The notes: generated by a model not told the origin, from the letters alone. DNA of 64,000 nt from Sciurus carolinensis (GCF_902686445.1 NC_062213.1:55005268-55069267); one strand, 5' to 3'; shown: positions 34,091 to 46,710, counted from the stretch's first letter. Program-made: numbers and translations.

Positions 34091-34930
34091 CTTTTGGGTC
34101 CACAGCAGTGTCCACTCCAAAATCTCCCTTCCTAACCAACAGGAATCTTCTTCAATGGGAATTCCCATTGGCTCTACTGAGACTTTCTTAAAAGGGCTAA
34201 GATCTGAGCCTCATTGTTTCCATCCTTCCTTCCCTTTTTCCTTGCACAGGTCTGAAGCCTCTCCCTGTCTACTACTTGGGTTCTCTGTAGAAACTCCCGA
34301 AATAAACCTATCATGCTGGGCATCAGTTTCCCAGAGGACCTGCACTGATAGAGCCAGGGTAGCTGGGAGAATGAACAGCCCTGACTCATTTTAGGGGTGA
34401 TGTCTAGGGCAGCAACACTGGACTCCAGACTGCTCACAACCCACAAGGCAGAAGGGGAAGGGGAAGGGACAGGAATACTTCCTAGGACAAAAAGCGAGCA
34501 GGTTTAGTTTGATCATCTTCAGCATTCTTGTGAGGAAGAGATTATGCTTATTACTTGGAAATCATTTAATCAGCCATATAGTTTCATATATAGCAGGGCA
34601 GGGTAAGGGATAATATTGGTGTTTTTGTCATTGCTAAGTCTCTGCCTGTGCTTCCCCCCACCCATTTATGTTCCATTGGTGTGTTCATAATAATAGTGTG
34701 GGACAGATTTAGGAACTCGTGTCAAGTAAACATTTGAAATATTTATACCCGTTTATTGCTATCCATCACAACATGAAATAACATTTATTATGATTAGAAA
34801 TTTCTAATTAAAAGTAACCAAACCATGTATTCATATATTTGGGTGTATAACCCTGAAGACTATCTATAGACTTGAAATCTTTCTACTGTTTCCATATGAG
34901 AAATCATAGTTTCTTAATAGTGTTTGTTTA
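34091..34930. other. No feature recognised
   Basis: Unique sequence with a slightly GC-rich first third. No coding or RNA gene signature. Confidence 0.4.
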
Positions 34931-34933
34931 TTT

Positions 34934-35134
34934 ATTTTTCTCAGTACTGGGCCTTGAACCCAGGGATGCTCAACCACTCAGCTACATATCCACCTTTTAT
35001 TTTTTTTTTTTTAATTTTTTAAGACTGAATCTTGCTAAGTTGCTGAGACTGGTCTTGAATTTGTGACCCTCCTGCCTCAATACTCCTGAGTAATTGGGAG
35101 TAGTAGGTGGCTTATACCACCAGGCCCAGCAATG
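34934..35134 (-). mobile_element. Dimeric B1-dID SINE
   Basis: 'cagtactgggccttgaaccc', 'gctcaaccactcagctacat', T-rich linker, 'agactgaatcttgctaagtt', 'gctgagactggtcttgaatt' and 'gaccctcctgcctcaatact'. No internal duplication. Confidence 0.92.
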
Positions 35135-35993
35135 TTGAATTTTTTTAAAAGTAATAGATTATTTATAAAAATAATCTTCTATTCTTATCCCAAAATACTT
35201 TTAATATTTAACCAGAATATAGTAATTATGGTACAAAAGGCCAGTTTATAAATCCAAATGTTCTCTAAATTTTTAAAAGGCTACTTTTAATGTTTAACTC
35301 ATGTAGGATTCATAACGGACTTCCTACTCTAATGTTCTATAGTCCCATTTATCCCTCTACTACACAAAAATGTATCAACATATCACAGTGAAGAAATATG
35401 AACTCAAAGATAAACTAAATTTAGGGTATTCAGTATCAGTTTTCAGCTTCTCTGACTTGATGAGAACAAAAAAATTTTTTATATATAAGAAAAACTATGT
35501 GTGACCAGAAAAACAATGGCACATTTAAGATGAATGTATGATCATCAAATTAAAGACATTTTGAAATTCATAAAAACATATTAGTAAATGTGTGTGTGTG
35601 TAAGTATGAATTTTTTAAAAACACTGCCTAAACTGTGGCATGTAAACTGGTTTCATAACTTGTTTTCATCACCACATCCTGTGACATGCTTTTGTTTATA
35701 ATATGCTTTTTGAAGTCAAAAAAAGCTTTGCAGATGAAAGAGATAGCACATTCTTGTCCCATCATATTGTGAAGTTAAAAAAGGTGAGTTGTTCATTTGA
35801 TCAGTCACTGTCACTATGCAATAATCCACCCCCACTCCCCGAGTCCAGAATCTTGGAATTATTTGGGAAGAAACAGCCACTAGTAACAACCTCTATAAAC
35901 CATATGCAAACCACGGGGCTGCCTTTGCTGTACCAAGATGGAAGTTGCCTTTCTTGTATAGCATACAAGGCCCTTTAAAACCTTGTAATACGT
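35135..35993. other. Unique AT-rich sequence
   Basis: No gene or named repeat. A short (TG)n occurs at 35,590-35,602. Confidence 0.4.
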
Positions 35994-36194
35994 GATAGCC
36001 AGGCACAGTGGTACACCCCTGTTATCCCAACCCCTCTCGGGAGTTTGAGGCAAGGAGAATTGCAAATTCAAGGTCAACCTTGGTAACTTAGAGAGGCCTA
36101 ATCTCAAAATAAAATAAAAGTTCTGAGGATACAGTTCAGTGGCAAAGCACCCTGGGTTCAATTCCCAAAAACAAATATTAAAAAAAAAAAAAAA
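35994..36194 (+). mobile_element. Dimeric B1-dID SINE
   Basis: 'gatagccaggcacagtggta', 'gggagtttgaggcaaggaga', 'aattcaaggtcaaccttggt', A-rich linker, 'gaggatacagttcagtggca', 'ccctgggttcaattcccaaa' and an A-tail. Confidence 0.92.
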
Positions 36195-36434
36195 CTAACC
36201 CATGAGGAGATAGTTTGATTATCTCTTCTTATGGATGTCCCTCTGCTTCGAAGATCTTGGTTTTCTGTGGAAATCTGAGCACACACCTGACAGCAATGGT
36301 CAGAGCTGGACTAAGCCAGTCATGACATCCATCCTCCATGCTCTCAGCTTCTCTCCCATCAGACAGGGTAGCCAGTTAAAAAAAGCTACAGAAATTCTCT
36401 TGTGGGAGCTTCAGGGAAATCTTACGCTTTCCTG

Positions 36435-36660
36435 ATGCAGTAGACAGATGCACTTCCTCCTTCCTCTAGGTTTGAACACAGATGAGACCAGAAACGGAGG
36501 CAGCCATTTTGCCACCATGAGAGAAGGGTCAAGAGAACTAGAGACACCAGCCCAACACCAGTGAGCCACTGAACCAATTCCAATTGCCTACATGCAGATT
36601 TTCTAACTTAGAAAAATAAACCCCAAGTTTTTAAAAGTCATTGGTACTTCTTATCACCTG
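36435..36660 (+). mobile_element. Possible ancient LTR 3' end
   Basis: 'aggcagccattttgccacca', 'agccactgaaccaattccaa', 'acttagaaaaataaacccca' (AATAAA signal) and 'ctgcagtagaaagcattc' recall the 3' end of an old LTR. No family assigned. Confidence 0.3.
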
Positions 36661-36896
36661 CAGTAGAAAGCATTCTTTACCCAACAGACTGATACCAGAA
36701 GCTTTCCCAGGTTTATCTCCTGGACCCTGTTCCTCAAGCTCCACAAATCTACTTACCACTCTGCAAACTCAAATTCTGGGATGTTTAACAATTGACACAA
36801 AAACCACTTCCACTCCAAAATCCTACTCATTAAAATGACTCAGCTCAAATAGGAAGCACTCCCTAACCAATCACTTCATCCCCTTAAATGATTTCC

Positions 36897-37106
36897 TTTA
36901 TTTTTTATGGAGAAAGCACCAGGGCCCTAAACCACTGAGTCACAAACCCAGCCCATTTGTGGCTGTTGTTTTGTTTTGAGACCAGGTCTCAATAAGTTAC
37001 TTAGGGCCTTGCTAAGTTGCTGCAGTTGGCCTTGAACTTACAATCCTCCTTCCTCAGTCTCCTGAGCTACTGGGATTATAGGCATGTGCCACTGTACCTG
37101 GCTTCA
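36897..37106 (-). mobile_element. Dimeric B1-dID SINE (duplication subtype)
   Basis: A poor ID half ('ggccctaaaccactgagtca') is followed by a good B1 half: 'gagaccaggtctcaataagt', 'tacttagggccttgctaagt', 'tgctgcagttggccttgaac' and 'ctcctgagctactgggatta'. The repeated 'aagtt...gcc...aagtt' block is the internal duplication. Confidence 0.9.
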
Positions 37107-37404
37107 AACCATCTCCTTCAAAACTTTGCACTAGACTGGTGGTTTACCAACTAAGGAGGGGGCATAATTTCTATTATTAGGTTTTGAAAACCCTAATACC
37201 AATACAATATTCCCAGTACCTAACTGAGTACCAGGGTAGGGGAAATGTGTTATCTTCATTAACTCTCACATTTTCTAGACTACTTGAAGTTGTAACCTTA
37301 TTCCCATCTCAGATTTTTTTTGACAGGGTTTCCTTTGTTTCCAAATGAGGTTGAACTCTCCCTCCATCTTCTCACTCCCAGATTAGGTAAAAGAAACACT
37401 GCAA

Positions 37405-37668
37405 AAGTCTTCTTAATGGACAGATTTATAATGACAATTAAAATGTTAAATGTGTATAATTTTTGACCCAGCAATTTTAATTTTAGAAAGTTACCCTAGA
37501 AATCTATCACACAATAATCAAAGATATCTGCACCTATCAATTAGATCATTGTTTATAATAGCAAACTTTGAAAGCAAGCTATATGTCTGCTAATAAGAGA
37601 TAGGTTTAATAAAGTAGGACACATCTAGTAAAAAATAGAATAATATGCCACTATTAAAAAGAACCAGA
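37405..37668 (+). mobile_element. L1M-type ORF2 3' fragment
   Basis: 'tttttgacccagcaatttta', 'tatctgcacctatcaattag', 'attgtttataatagcaaact', 'ttgaaagcaagctatatgtc' and 'atgccactattaaaaagaac' follow the end of L1 ORF2. Old and full of indels. A SINE is inserted at its right edge. Confidence 0.8.
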
Positions 37669-37670
37669 GG

Positions 37671-37799
37671 GCTGGGCATGGTGGTGCACACCTGTATAAT
37701 CCCAGCAATTTGGTAGGCTGAGGCAAAAGAATCACAAGTTCAATGCCAGCCTCAGCAACTTAGTGAGACTCTAAGCAACTTATCAAGACCATGTCTTAG

Positions 37800-37832
<33 letters not shown>

Positions 37833-37911
37833 CATTAAGAGCAGGCTAGGAATGTGGATTAACAGTTAAGTACCAGGTTCAATCCCTGGAACCAAAAAAA
37901 AAAAAAAAAAA
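37671..37911 (+). mobile_element. Dimeric B1-dID SINE (duplication subtype, expanded linker)
   Basis: 'gctgggcatggtggtgcaca', 'tataatcccagcaatttggt', 'cagcctcagcaacttagtga', then the duplicated 'gactctaagcaacttatcaa'. The A-run linker is about 25 bases long, and the ID half ('aggaatgtggattaacagtt', 'ccaggttcaatccctggaac') ends in A18. The long uninterrupted A-runs suggest that this is one of the younger copies. Confidence 0.93.
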
Positions 37912-37969
37912 GGAATGAGAAAAAAATTATATCACTAAGGAAAATAATTCAGTTATAAAAGAATTTATT

Positions 37970-38338
37970 TGTTATAGTTTGGATCTGGAATGTCCTCCAT
38001 AGGTTTATGTGTCAAGTCATAGTCACTAGCTTGGTGCTTGTGGGAGGTAGTGAAAATCTTAAGAAGTAGAACCTAGAAGGATATTCTGGTCATTGGCTGT
38101 GTGTCCATGAAGGGGATGAGACCCCAGCTCCTCCCCTTCCTTTCTCTTCCACTTTCCAGCCATGAGGGGAGCAATTTTGCTGTACCAGATGCTCCTGCCA
38201 TAATGTACTGCCTCACCATCAGAGTCTGAAAGCAATGTGGACTAGAACCTCCCAAACCATAATGGAAAAATAAACCTTTTCTCTTTATAAGTTGAATGTT
38301 TCAGGTATTGTTACAGTCATGGAACACTGACTAATATA
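37970..38338 (+). mobile_element. MaLR LTR (ORR1/MLT1-like), full length
   Basis: Begins 'tgttatagtttggatctgga' and proceeds through 'atgtcctccataggtttatg', 'gctcctccccttcctttctc', 'ttccagccatgaggggagca', 'gtactgcctcaccatcagag', 'aaaccataatggaaaaataa' and 'aaccttttctctttataagt' to 'aacactgactaatata'. Start, AATAAA region and end are all present at about 369 bp, so this is a complete solo LTR. No internal region follows. Confidence 0.87.
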
Positions 38339-38424
38339 ATATTTTTATCCTTTTTCTATAAAACTTGTTTAATACATTGACAAAATCAAGATGGATAAAC
38401 TAGCATATAAACAGTGGTAAGTTC

Positions 38425-38792
38425 TGAAGTTGGGACTTTGTACATGCTGCTCCCTTTGTCTGGAATGCTCTCTCCCTTCTTTACCTTTGGCCTACAGATT
38501 AAAGCCTTCAGCCATGAATCTCCCTTTCAAAGAATTATTCCTAACCTCTACGATTAACCTGAGCATAGAAATGATATACCCCTGTAGAATTAGGTATCTC
38601 TCCTTCTAAGCAATAATGTTTGCCATGGATTATGTGATTACCTGACAAATAACTCTCTCCCACACTATGCTGTAAACTCCATAAAGACAGGAAGTATGTT
38701 TGTCTCTTCTTACCTCCATGTCAAACCATTGCTAGTAAAGTGTCTGAAACATAGTTAGTTCTTAAATAATATTTACTGACTGAATAACTGAA
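38425..38792 (+). mobile_element. L2 LINE 3' fragment
   Basis: 'ttgtacatgctgctcccttt', 'gtctggaatgctctctccct', 'gctgtaaactccataaagac', 'aggaagtatgtttgtctctt' and 'acatagttagttcttaaata' with 'tttactgactgaat' follow the L2 3' end closely. Confidence 0.88.
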
Positions 38793-39135
38793 CCAATGAG
38801 TCACATTGAGTCAACTGGATCCAACTGGTGCTCTAGGAAAGAATAGATAAATTCTAGCCACCAGTAGAACACTGACTCAAATGACCACACATTATCCCAC
38901 CTGTTCCACGAATGCCCAATGCCAAGAATTCTGTTCCTATGTGAAATTTGATAACCGTCTTTTAATTTTACAATACCCAGGGAACCTTAGTTTTTCTAAT
39001 TAAAATAGCTGCTGAAACATCACTTTATCTCCAGCTTATGTCCTGTCTCACCAAATAAATCTAATAAATATTTAATTGATAATGACCAAGTAAAAGACAC
39101 TATCCTATGTATTCCAAGGTAAACATGCCCTTGAA
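38793..39135. other. No feature recognised
   Basis: Unique AT-rich sequence. Confidence 0.4.
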
Positions 39136-39139
39136 TATT

Positions 39140-39345
39140 AATATATCTGACCTATGTACCAAATTTTACACCTCATAAGATAATTTTGCATACATTTTCT
39201 CCTTTGATCCTCACAATAAATGCAAATACTTATACATTTTTCTAACTTTTTTTTTAATTCGGCATAGATTAAATCAGAGGTTTACTGTGCAATGGTTAAA
39301 TGACTTGCTCAAGTTCAAAAAACTTGAAGGTGACAGAACATCTCA
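39140..39345 (-). mobile_element. MIR SINE
   Basis: 'cctttgatcctcacaataaa' and, after a T-run, 'taaatgacttgctcaagttc' with 'gaaggtgacagaac' correspond to antisense MIR. Confidence 0.65.
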
Positions 39346-39695
39346 AATATCCTCCTTCATGTCAAGAGTGTTGTAACAGCATGCTGGGTTTTCAAGGTAG
39401 GAACTGAGCCTAAAATTTCCTACGCACCTCCCTTCTCTCCATTCTTACTCCCTAGTGACCAGCCCCAGTGCCTCAGAAGCCAGGAGAGCATCCAACCCAG
39501 TGTAATTCCTATTTACATCTGTCACCGCACTTTCCAAAGATGAGAAGATGAAACATAGTAGCAATCACTGTCAAAAGGATTGCCTGCCCACTAGAATTCA
39601 ATGAATTAGATCCTCCTTTTCATACACAAGAAGTAAGCAATTTTCGAGCTTTAAGCTTCTCAAGTTTGAGAATATAAATTTCTACATAAGAATCC

Positions 39696-39718
39696 TATTA
39701 TTATTATTATTATTATTG
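39696..39718. repeat. (TTA)n microsatellite
   Basis: Seven to eight TAT/ATT trinucleotides in a perfect run. Confidence 0.93.
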
Positions 39719-39719
39719 A

Positions 39720-41010
39720 TTAGTTTGAGATTATCCCCCTTTTTATATAGTTAATGGCTAAAGGGGACAGCTTGTGGAATTTCTGAGGGATGAGTTGTTT
39801 CCTGGATTTGCATCATGATATCACAGATTAACACGGAGTGAGCCTTCCCCAGAACAACTAGAACCTGGTTAGCACTTAGAGATCTGCTTGAAAACAAAGT
39901 GTTACTTAATTGGAGTGAGTGCAATATTCCCAGATGTTGCTGAATGCACTGTAAAAGCCAAAAGATCCAAAAACTGTGTTAAATAATGACTACTGGAACA
40001 AGGATGTAGTTTAATCTTTTAATTACTTTAAATGAAATTATTTACCTTGGTATTCTTCTGGTAGTTTCTATTTTTAAGAAGAAACTTAGGAGCAGAATTA
40101 ATAAGTCAAATGTTATAAACATCTTCCTTACAAATTTTTTTTCTGGTTGCTACATAAATGCATGGTTATGCAGAAAATACATAAAAGTGTGCAGAAGGAG
40201 AGAAAAATTTATTCATAACAATCATTATACTACCAAGAGACAAATATTTTTACCATCTTGATACTTTCATCCCATTATTTTCCTGTTTGTTTTTCTTAGT
40301 TGAGACACAGTCTTATTTTTTTCTATTTCAAGTTTATGAGAACATCTTCTGTCAATGGAATTCAGACTGGAATTTTTCACCTCTTATTTTTTTTCCTGTT
40401 ATAAGAAATAGCAATAAAAATTATAATACATATATTTAAACAATGTAGTTCTTATTTTTAGAAAGCATTTCTCTGTTAATAATTAGAACTTTAACAAACA
40501 CAACTGGGTTCTTTCTAAAGTTCTCTAGGAGGGCATTCCTCCTGTTTGGGTTATAGCTTTTATGCACAAACAGAACATGTGGCATAAAGAAAGTTTGAGT
40601 CAAATAAATATTTGCTGCACTGAACTAAATAGACAGTATTATTGTGTGAGCCCCCAAATTTAAAAGGGGTCAGTCTGTAAGCTTAACCAGCATTCAAAAA
40701 TCCACCATTGACGCCTAGCATGGCCATTAACAGGCAGTGTGAATTTAAACTTAGTTTCCTTCTGCTTCATCTTTTCCCTTTACTTATACACTGGCTAAAT
40801 GGCATGCTTCTCATTTTAATATGCATTTGATTCTTATTAGGTATCTGATAAGAGCATACGTTCTTTTAGCATTAAAGAGATATATTAAAATTACATATTT
40901 GTAATTATGAGATTCTTGTTGACATCTTTTTATACCATATTTCACATTCAGAAGAGAAAAATGAATTAAATTCGTTCCATTTATTGACTCAGGTTCTGTT
41001 GTTGGTGATG
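39720..41010. other. Unique AT-rich sequence
   Basis: No gene or repeat named in 1.3 kb. Confidence 0.45.
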
Positions 41011-41015
41011 GTTTA

Positions 41016-41232
41016 CTTATTTATTTTGGTACTGGGGATTTAGCCCAAAGGTTCTTTACCACTGAACTACATCCCCAGCACATTTTCAATTTTTTTATTT
41101 TGAGACAGGTTCTCCCTAAGTTGCTTAAGGGCCTCACTAAGTGCTGAGACTGACCTCCAACTTGTGATCCTCTTGCCTCAGCCTTCTGAATAGGTGGGAT
41201 AAGAGGTGTACACCACTGTGCTCCATTTCACC
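41016..41232 (-). mobile_element. Dimeric B1-dID SINE (duplication subtype)
   Basis: 'ggtactggggatttagccca', 'tttaccactgaactacatcc', linker, 'gagacaggttctccctaagt', 'tgcttaagggcctcactaag', 'actgacctccaacttgtgat' and 'ctcttgcctcagccttctga'. The internal duplication is present. Confidence 0.93.
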
Positions 41233-41289
41233 TGATTTTTTTTAAATAATGCATTTATTCAAAGCATTTGTTGAATATTTCCAACATTT

Positions 41290-41435
41290 ATGAGTGCAAG
41301 CAGTGATTCAAATCTTACGATAAAAATATTATCAAGTCTATTTTTAAAATGAGAAAATTAATAGATAATTAGTTTAAGGTGATAGTTAGGAAATGGAAAA
41401 GTATATTTGAACCCAGGTCTTCCCATTCATTACAG
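41290..41435 (-). mobile_element. Probable MIR SINE
   Basis: 'aaaatgagaaaattaataga', 'aggtgatagttaggaaatgg' and 'atttgaacccaggtcttccc' match antisense MIR. Confidence 0.6.
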
Positions 41436-41527
41436 GCTTGGTTACTTATACAGTTGTCTATTATTTAAGATAAAAATTCCCTGTGGTTGTGATCATGGCT
41501 TCTATTTATTTAATTTTTTTTTCTATC

Positions 41528-41600
41528 CACAGCAAAGAACACAACGCTCTGCACTTAACAGATAGTCAGTAAATGTTTGTTAAGTTTAAATAAATAGATG
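41528..41600 (+). mobile_element. L2 3' terminal fragment
   Basis: 'acaacgctctgcacttaaca', 'gatagtcagtaaatgtttgt' and a degenerate terminal repeat 'taaataaatagatg'. Confidence 0.7.
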
Positions 41601-41964
41601 ATCTATTGTGAAATTCTAGATGTAGAAGATGCATAAAAAATATTCCAGTTTGAATCTGTCCTTTTTAATTTAGGAAATTAAGGCCCAAAGAAGGTCTTCA
41701 AGTTTACCTAGCTAGGAAAGTGTCAGAATCCAAAAAAAATACAATTCCCCACGTGCAGACTTTCAGACCCTCCTATACCTTTTCCTCTTCACCCTGGGAA
41801 TCATGCAAGTGGCAAATGACTGCATGGATCACCGTGGCTCAGCAATGAAAGGAGTCAGCCACTGCTTTTCCTGGGGCCTAAGACCTGCGGGAGCAGGGGT
41901 CAGTGTTGGAAAGACTTACAGGAAGGAAAACAGTAAATAAAATATCATCTTTTTAAAGACACAA

Positions 41965-42210
41965 GTAGCAGTGGCTCAGTGCATAGAGTCCAGAGCCACA
42001 TGGCCTGGGTTAAAATGCATTAGAGGTAATCTGTTGTCCCCTAGCTGTATGGTCTCAGACAATTTCCTTATCTGATAAGTGTCTCAGTTTCTGCATCTGT
42101 AAAAGGGGAATGTGATATATATCATATTATTTCATGAAAATTAAATGAGTTACATATATAAAATACACAAAGAACACCTGACATAGGGTAAGCACTATCT
42201 GGTGGTGGTG
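41965..42210 (+). mobile_element. MIR SINE, near full length
   Basis: 'agcagtggctcagtgcatag', 'gtccagagccacatggcctg', 'cctagctgtatggtctcaga', 'gtctcagtttctgcatctgt', 'aaaaggggaatgtgatatat' and 'acctgacatagggtaagcac'. One of the best preserved MIRs in the window. Confidence 0.9.
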
Positions 42211-42221
42211 ATTTGAGTACT

Positions 42222-42445
42222 TCTGTGTTCCAGAGACTGTGCCAAATGTTTAAAAACCATTAGGTTTATCATTAACATACACCCTTGGCATATTATTAAA
42301 TATATGCAGTGACCTCATTTTACAAACAAGGAATTTTGAAACATGGAGAGCATAAGCAATTTGACTAAGATTTCAATACCTGTCAGAGGAGGCATATAAA
42401 CCTAGGTTATCTTTCCCCGGAGCCCACACTGTTAACCACTGAACT
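42222..42445 (-). mobile_element. MIR SINE
   Basis: 'gttccagagactgtgccaaa', 'tgacctcattttacaaacaa', 'ggaattttgaaacatggaga', 'cataagcaatttgactaaga' and 'gagcccacactgttaaccac' match antisense MIR. It lies 12 bp from the preceding plus-strand MIR. Confidence 0.82.
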
Positions 42446-42685
42446 GGGGGCTAAAACTCATTATTGATTGGTTAGAAAGAAAAACTACTTTGGGATTCCT
42501 TCTGCAGCAGGTACAGAACTCTATAACAAGGCCACTGTTTTCTCCCCAAGAAATTCTCTGTGGCCTCTGGAAGGTGATTCTACAGTGGGTCACATCATCC
42601 AGAATCCTGAACAAGATTAGCTAGCAACCTGCTCTGGAATTCAGGAAGTAAGGAATTACTATGGGGGCATCTCAAAAAGAGAATG

Positions 42686-42872
42686 AAGCCTGTAATCCCA
42701 GCGGCTCAGGAGGCTGAGGCAGGAAGAACGAAAGTTCAAAGCCAGCCTCAGCAATTTAGTGAGACCTTAAGCAACTCAGTGAGACCCTGTCTCTAAATCA
42801 AATATTAAAAAAAGCTGAGGATGTGGTTCAGTGGTTAAGGGCCCCTAGGTTCAATCATCAGTATAAAAAAAG
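42686..42872 (+). mobile_element. Dimeric B1-dID SINE (duplication subtype), 5'-truncated
   Basis: Starts at 'gcctgtaatcccagcggctc' and lacks the first 15-20 bases. 'ccagcctcagcaatttagtg', the duplicated 'accttaagcaactcagtgag', linker, 'gaggatgtggttcagtggtt' and 'cccctaggttcaatcatcag'. Confidence 0.92.
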
Positions 42873-45800
42873 ATAGAGAGAATCAATCTGGGCTCCCCTG
42901 GAATTATACACTTGCAATAGTCAAAAGTCAGGCCAACCTCTGAGGCCTGCTCTTGAAGAGGAGAGCACCCAGATGTTTCTGAATCAAGAGCTTACACACA
43001 CAAGGACCAGGATGGAACAGACACATATCAGCATCCACCCAAGTACCTTCTGGACCTACAGCCTCATCCGGAAATGGAACAGAAGGACCATGAACCTTTC
43101 TCTTATCTGCAAAGTGGCCACTAAAATTACCTGCTTTGTCTCAGAGAACGTGTCACAAGTAGGTCTGAACCTCAGACTCCTGGAAACTGTCACCTGTGTC
43201 AGTGTTCACTGTGTAGATGCAGCTTCTAGTCACAGGCATGGAGGGGCAGTGTACTGACATTTGCTTCTAAATCAAGCCTGGTATGTACTCAGCGTTGGGT
43301 TAAATCAACTTGGGAGTTTCCTACCACATTTGAGGGGAACGTAGAGCTCTTTAATGGGTATGATTACATGTTGTCAAATAGAATGCTACCATAATGACTG
43401 TGCCCCAACTCCAGTCGCTGTCATTTTCAGATATTTTGTTAGTAACAAAGTATGTGTTGTATGTTAGAAAAGCAAGTAATTACTTCTGATGAGTAATGTT
43501 CAATCAGATAAAAGAAAACTGAGATTTTACTGCTTTCCCATCTGAAATAAATTGTTGGCCAATATCCCTCAGAGTCATTAACATTTTCTCCTGCTGCAAA
43601 GTTACTGCTTCAATTCTGTTTATAGCTTGAAGAAGATGGGGCAGGTGAGTTCAGCTGCACCCAGTAGGGCTAATTATGTACTACCCTGCTAGATAAGAAA
43701 GACAGCAATTTTTATACTCTTGAGATTTCTTTTTTTAAAAAAATGTTTCTTGTTTCTGTTTTTGTCAGTGCTTGAGTGTATTTCTCTTCCTTGGCATATC
43801 CTAGGTTAGATCCTTAAACTTTTCTATCAATATACATGACTCACTGACTTAATTTGGCAAGAAGATTCTGGGTTTAGCTACTGTCTTGAACATATGGCCA
43901 AATGAACAATTCTAAGATGAATGACAAAGTGGTTCTATGTGCACCAGGCATGATAGAATCTGATTCTGAACTTGTATGAGTACTCTTATTTCCCCAGAAT
44001 GACCAGAACTGGACATGACCAGTAGTTCTTAGTAATGAAAGAGGGTTTGATAAGCTAAGTGACAGACTTGGAAACTCAGGGAAATTGACTTTTACTATCA
44101 CATCTAATCCTGACTTGCTCTCAGACTGACTAGAAAGGCACTTACCCATGGCTTAGCTTTTACTATTTGTGAAATAAGGAAAGACAGAAAAAAAAAGAGA
44201 GATTATTAATGTCCAGAGAGCCAAGAATATTAAATAAGCATGAAATGCAAGGTATTATAATTAACAAGCACTTATTTGTACATTATCATATGAACTATAA
44301 AGCATTTCAGTAGTACTTAGGATTCTTAAGGCAATTCACCAGGCATAGCTTGAAATATAAAGATTTGGAATATGTGGACTTGACTCCCCAAAGCTAACGT
44401 CCAGCTAAAGAGATGGGATGTATATATTAAAATTTGTTGATTACTTCACTGACCATCAATCAACACATGAAGATTGACTTATAGAAATATAATAACCATA
44501 TAATTGCTCTCTCCTTCACCTCGAGATGGTGATGTCATTAAGCTCTGTGTTAATCAACACTGAAAATAGACATCACAAAAGACATGGTATGTTTTTTAAA
44601 AGCCAAAGAACATAATGTTCTGTTCTGGTGCAACTTTTTCACATCAACTGAGTATTCCACAATTTAATTCTGTCACTACTTGGAGTGAGCATCAGATCCT
44701 ATAAGTTATAGGGTGAAATTCCCAACAAGACATCTCTTACTACAGACACCAGCTGTAAGGAGAATCCCCAGGCTGCATATCCTTGTCTGACTTGGCTGCA
44801 AAGTTGGGGGTTCCTACAACCCCTCTTCAGGTTCAAAAAGTTGCTTGGGGAGAACTCACAAAAAAGTACTATAATTTTGATCACCATTTTATTTATTATA
44901 AAGGGTATAGATAAGCATTCAGAAGAAGAGATACAAAGAGCAAGATCTGGAAGGGTACAGAGCACAGAAACTTCTATCCTGTGGAGTCAAGTACATCACC
45001 TCTCCTGGCACATCAGTATTTTCACCAACCAGGAAGCTCCCCAAGCCTCAGTGTCCCAAATTTTTTATTGGAGTGTCATCATGCAGGTGCAACTGATAAA
45101 ATCACTGGTATCCTGATTGAACTTAATCTCCATGCCCACTTTATTCCCCAGAGACTGGGGTGTGTGATTAGAAGTTCCAACCTTCTAATCACAAAACTAG
45201 TCCCCGCCCCCAGACTTCATTAGCATAAACTCAAGCACCCAAAGGGGTTAATTATGAATAACAAAAGACACTCCTATCCCTCAGGAAATTCTAAGGATTT
45301 TGAAGATCTGTACTAGGAACTAGAGACAAAGGTCAGAAATATTTTTTACGATTATGTACGCAAATGCACATAAATATTGTTTTTTGAATCCCTGATAATA
45401 TTTGTAATTTATTTCTAGTCATTCATTTTATAAACATTCATCAAGCACTAGGTTTTGGCTTACAAGAATTGGGAAATAGAAAGGAAACTTCATTTAATGA
45501 TATGAAGAGTCTGGAAAATCATTGCACTGGCTGGGATGCTCTTTCTTCTATTGGTTCTCTGCTGCTCCTTGTTTTTCTGTTCTGTTTTCCTCTGTAGACT
45601 GTCCAATCCACTCCATTTTCTCCCATCTACATTTCAGATGGAGCTAATTCTATTGGTCCAGCTGGCTACCCCTTTAAGTACTCTGCATCAGCCTACTCTT
45701 AGGATCAGGTGACAGCCTGGGGTCACTTCTCTGAACAAGGAACCATAAACAGGACAGAGTGATGGTGGCAAGATGAGGGACGAACACAAAGACTCATACT

Positions 45801-46710
45801 CTTTGTGTCAGGCAACCTGCTATGAAGAGCATTGCATCAAGAAAAATTCTCTTATGTTTTCTGATCCACTATTCCTTCTGTTTCCATGGAGGATCATCTT
45901 TCCCCCAGTTAGGTATCCAATCCTTCTCCAGGCTGTGTTCAATCCTGTCCTTTGTTAGTGGGAAGGAGCTACTGAAGTATCCTTGGTCCAGAGCTCAATT
46001 AAGGAAATCTTAGTATTAATCAGGCTCACACTTTCTACTTATGTTTCTGTCCTTGAAACCAAGCCTTCACCCTGTAATTCAGATGCAACAAGCAAATAAC
46101 TATATAAACCTTGCTAATATGTCCAGTACTGCAGTACAAAGAGGATCATCTTGCAATTTGCATAAAATAACTACAGAGTTGAGAAATGGGGAAAGGGAGA
46201 GGAAATACAAAGTGTGAACACTTGAGGAGCTTTCTGTTTCATAGAGCAGTTGAGATACATACACTGATAGCTATTATGGAGAGCAGTTTAGAAGTGCCAC
46301 GTGATGATACAGACTGTAGATGGTACAGACACAGGAGAGGCTCCTCCAGCTAGGAAGATCAAGGTGAACTTCAAGGATGTGCTGGAGCATGAATTAGGCA
46401 TTAGAGTATGGCTAGTACTTCAAGAACAGAGAGGGGAAAAGAGAGCTTGGATAAAAACACCAGTGAAACACAAAAACAAGAAAGGACAAAGGCTAAAGGT
46501 AAAACCAGTTTAACCGAAAGAGAAAATTTGGGATGGGGTGCAGTGGAAGATAAACTAGATTGCTATCACTCCTATAAACCCAAAGACTTTAAATCAAGAA
46601 GTCTAATCATGTATTTTCCAAGTAAAGATTCTAAGTATTAATATGGACAAAGCAAAATACCATGAGATTGCCTATAGTTAGTTTCCAAATGGAATAATCC
46701 CGAAGTTTCT
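42873..46710. other. 3.8 kb without a supported gene
   Basis: No young repeat or named old repeat over most of the span. Open frames of 60-94 codons at 42,973, 43,874, 44,699, 44,841 and 46,301 show no domain I recognise. The lysine-rich pair at 46,301-46,641 is discussed as a finding. Confidence 0.4.
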
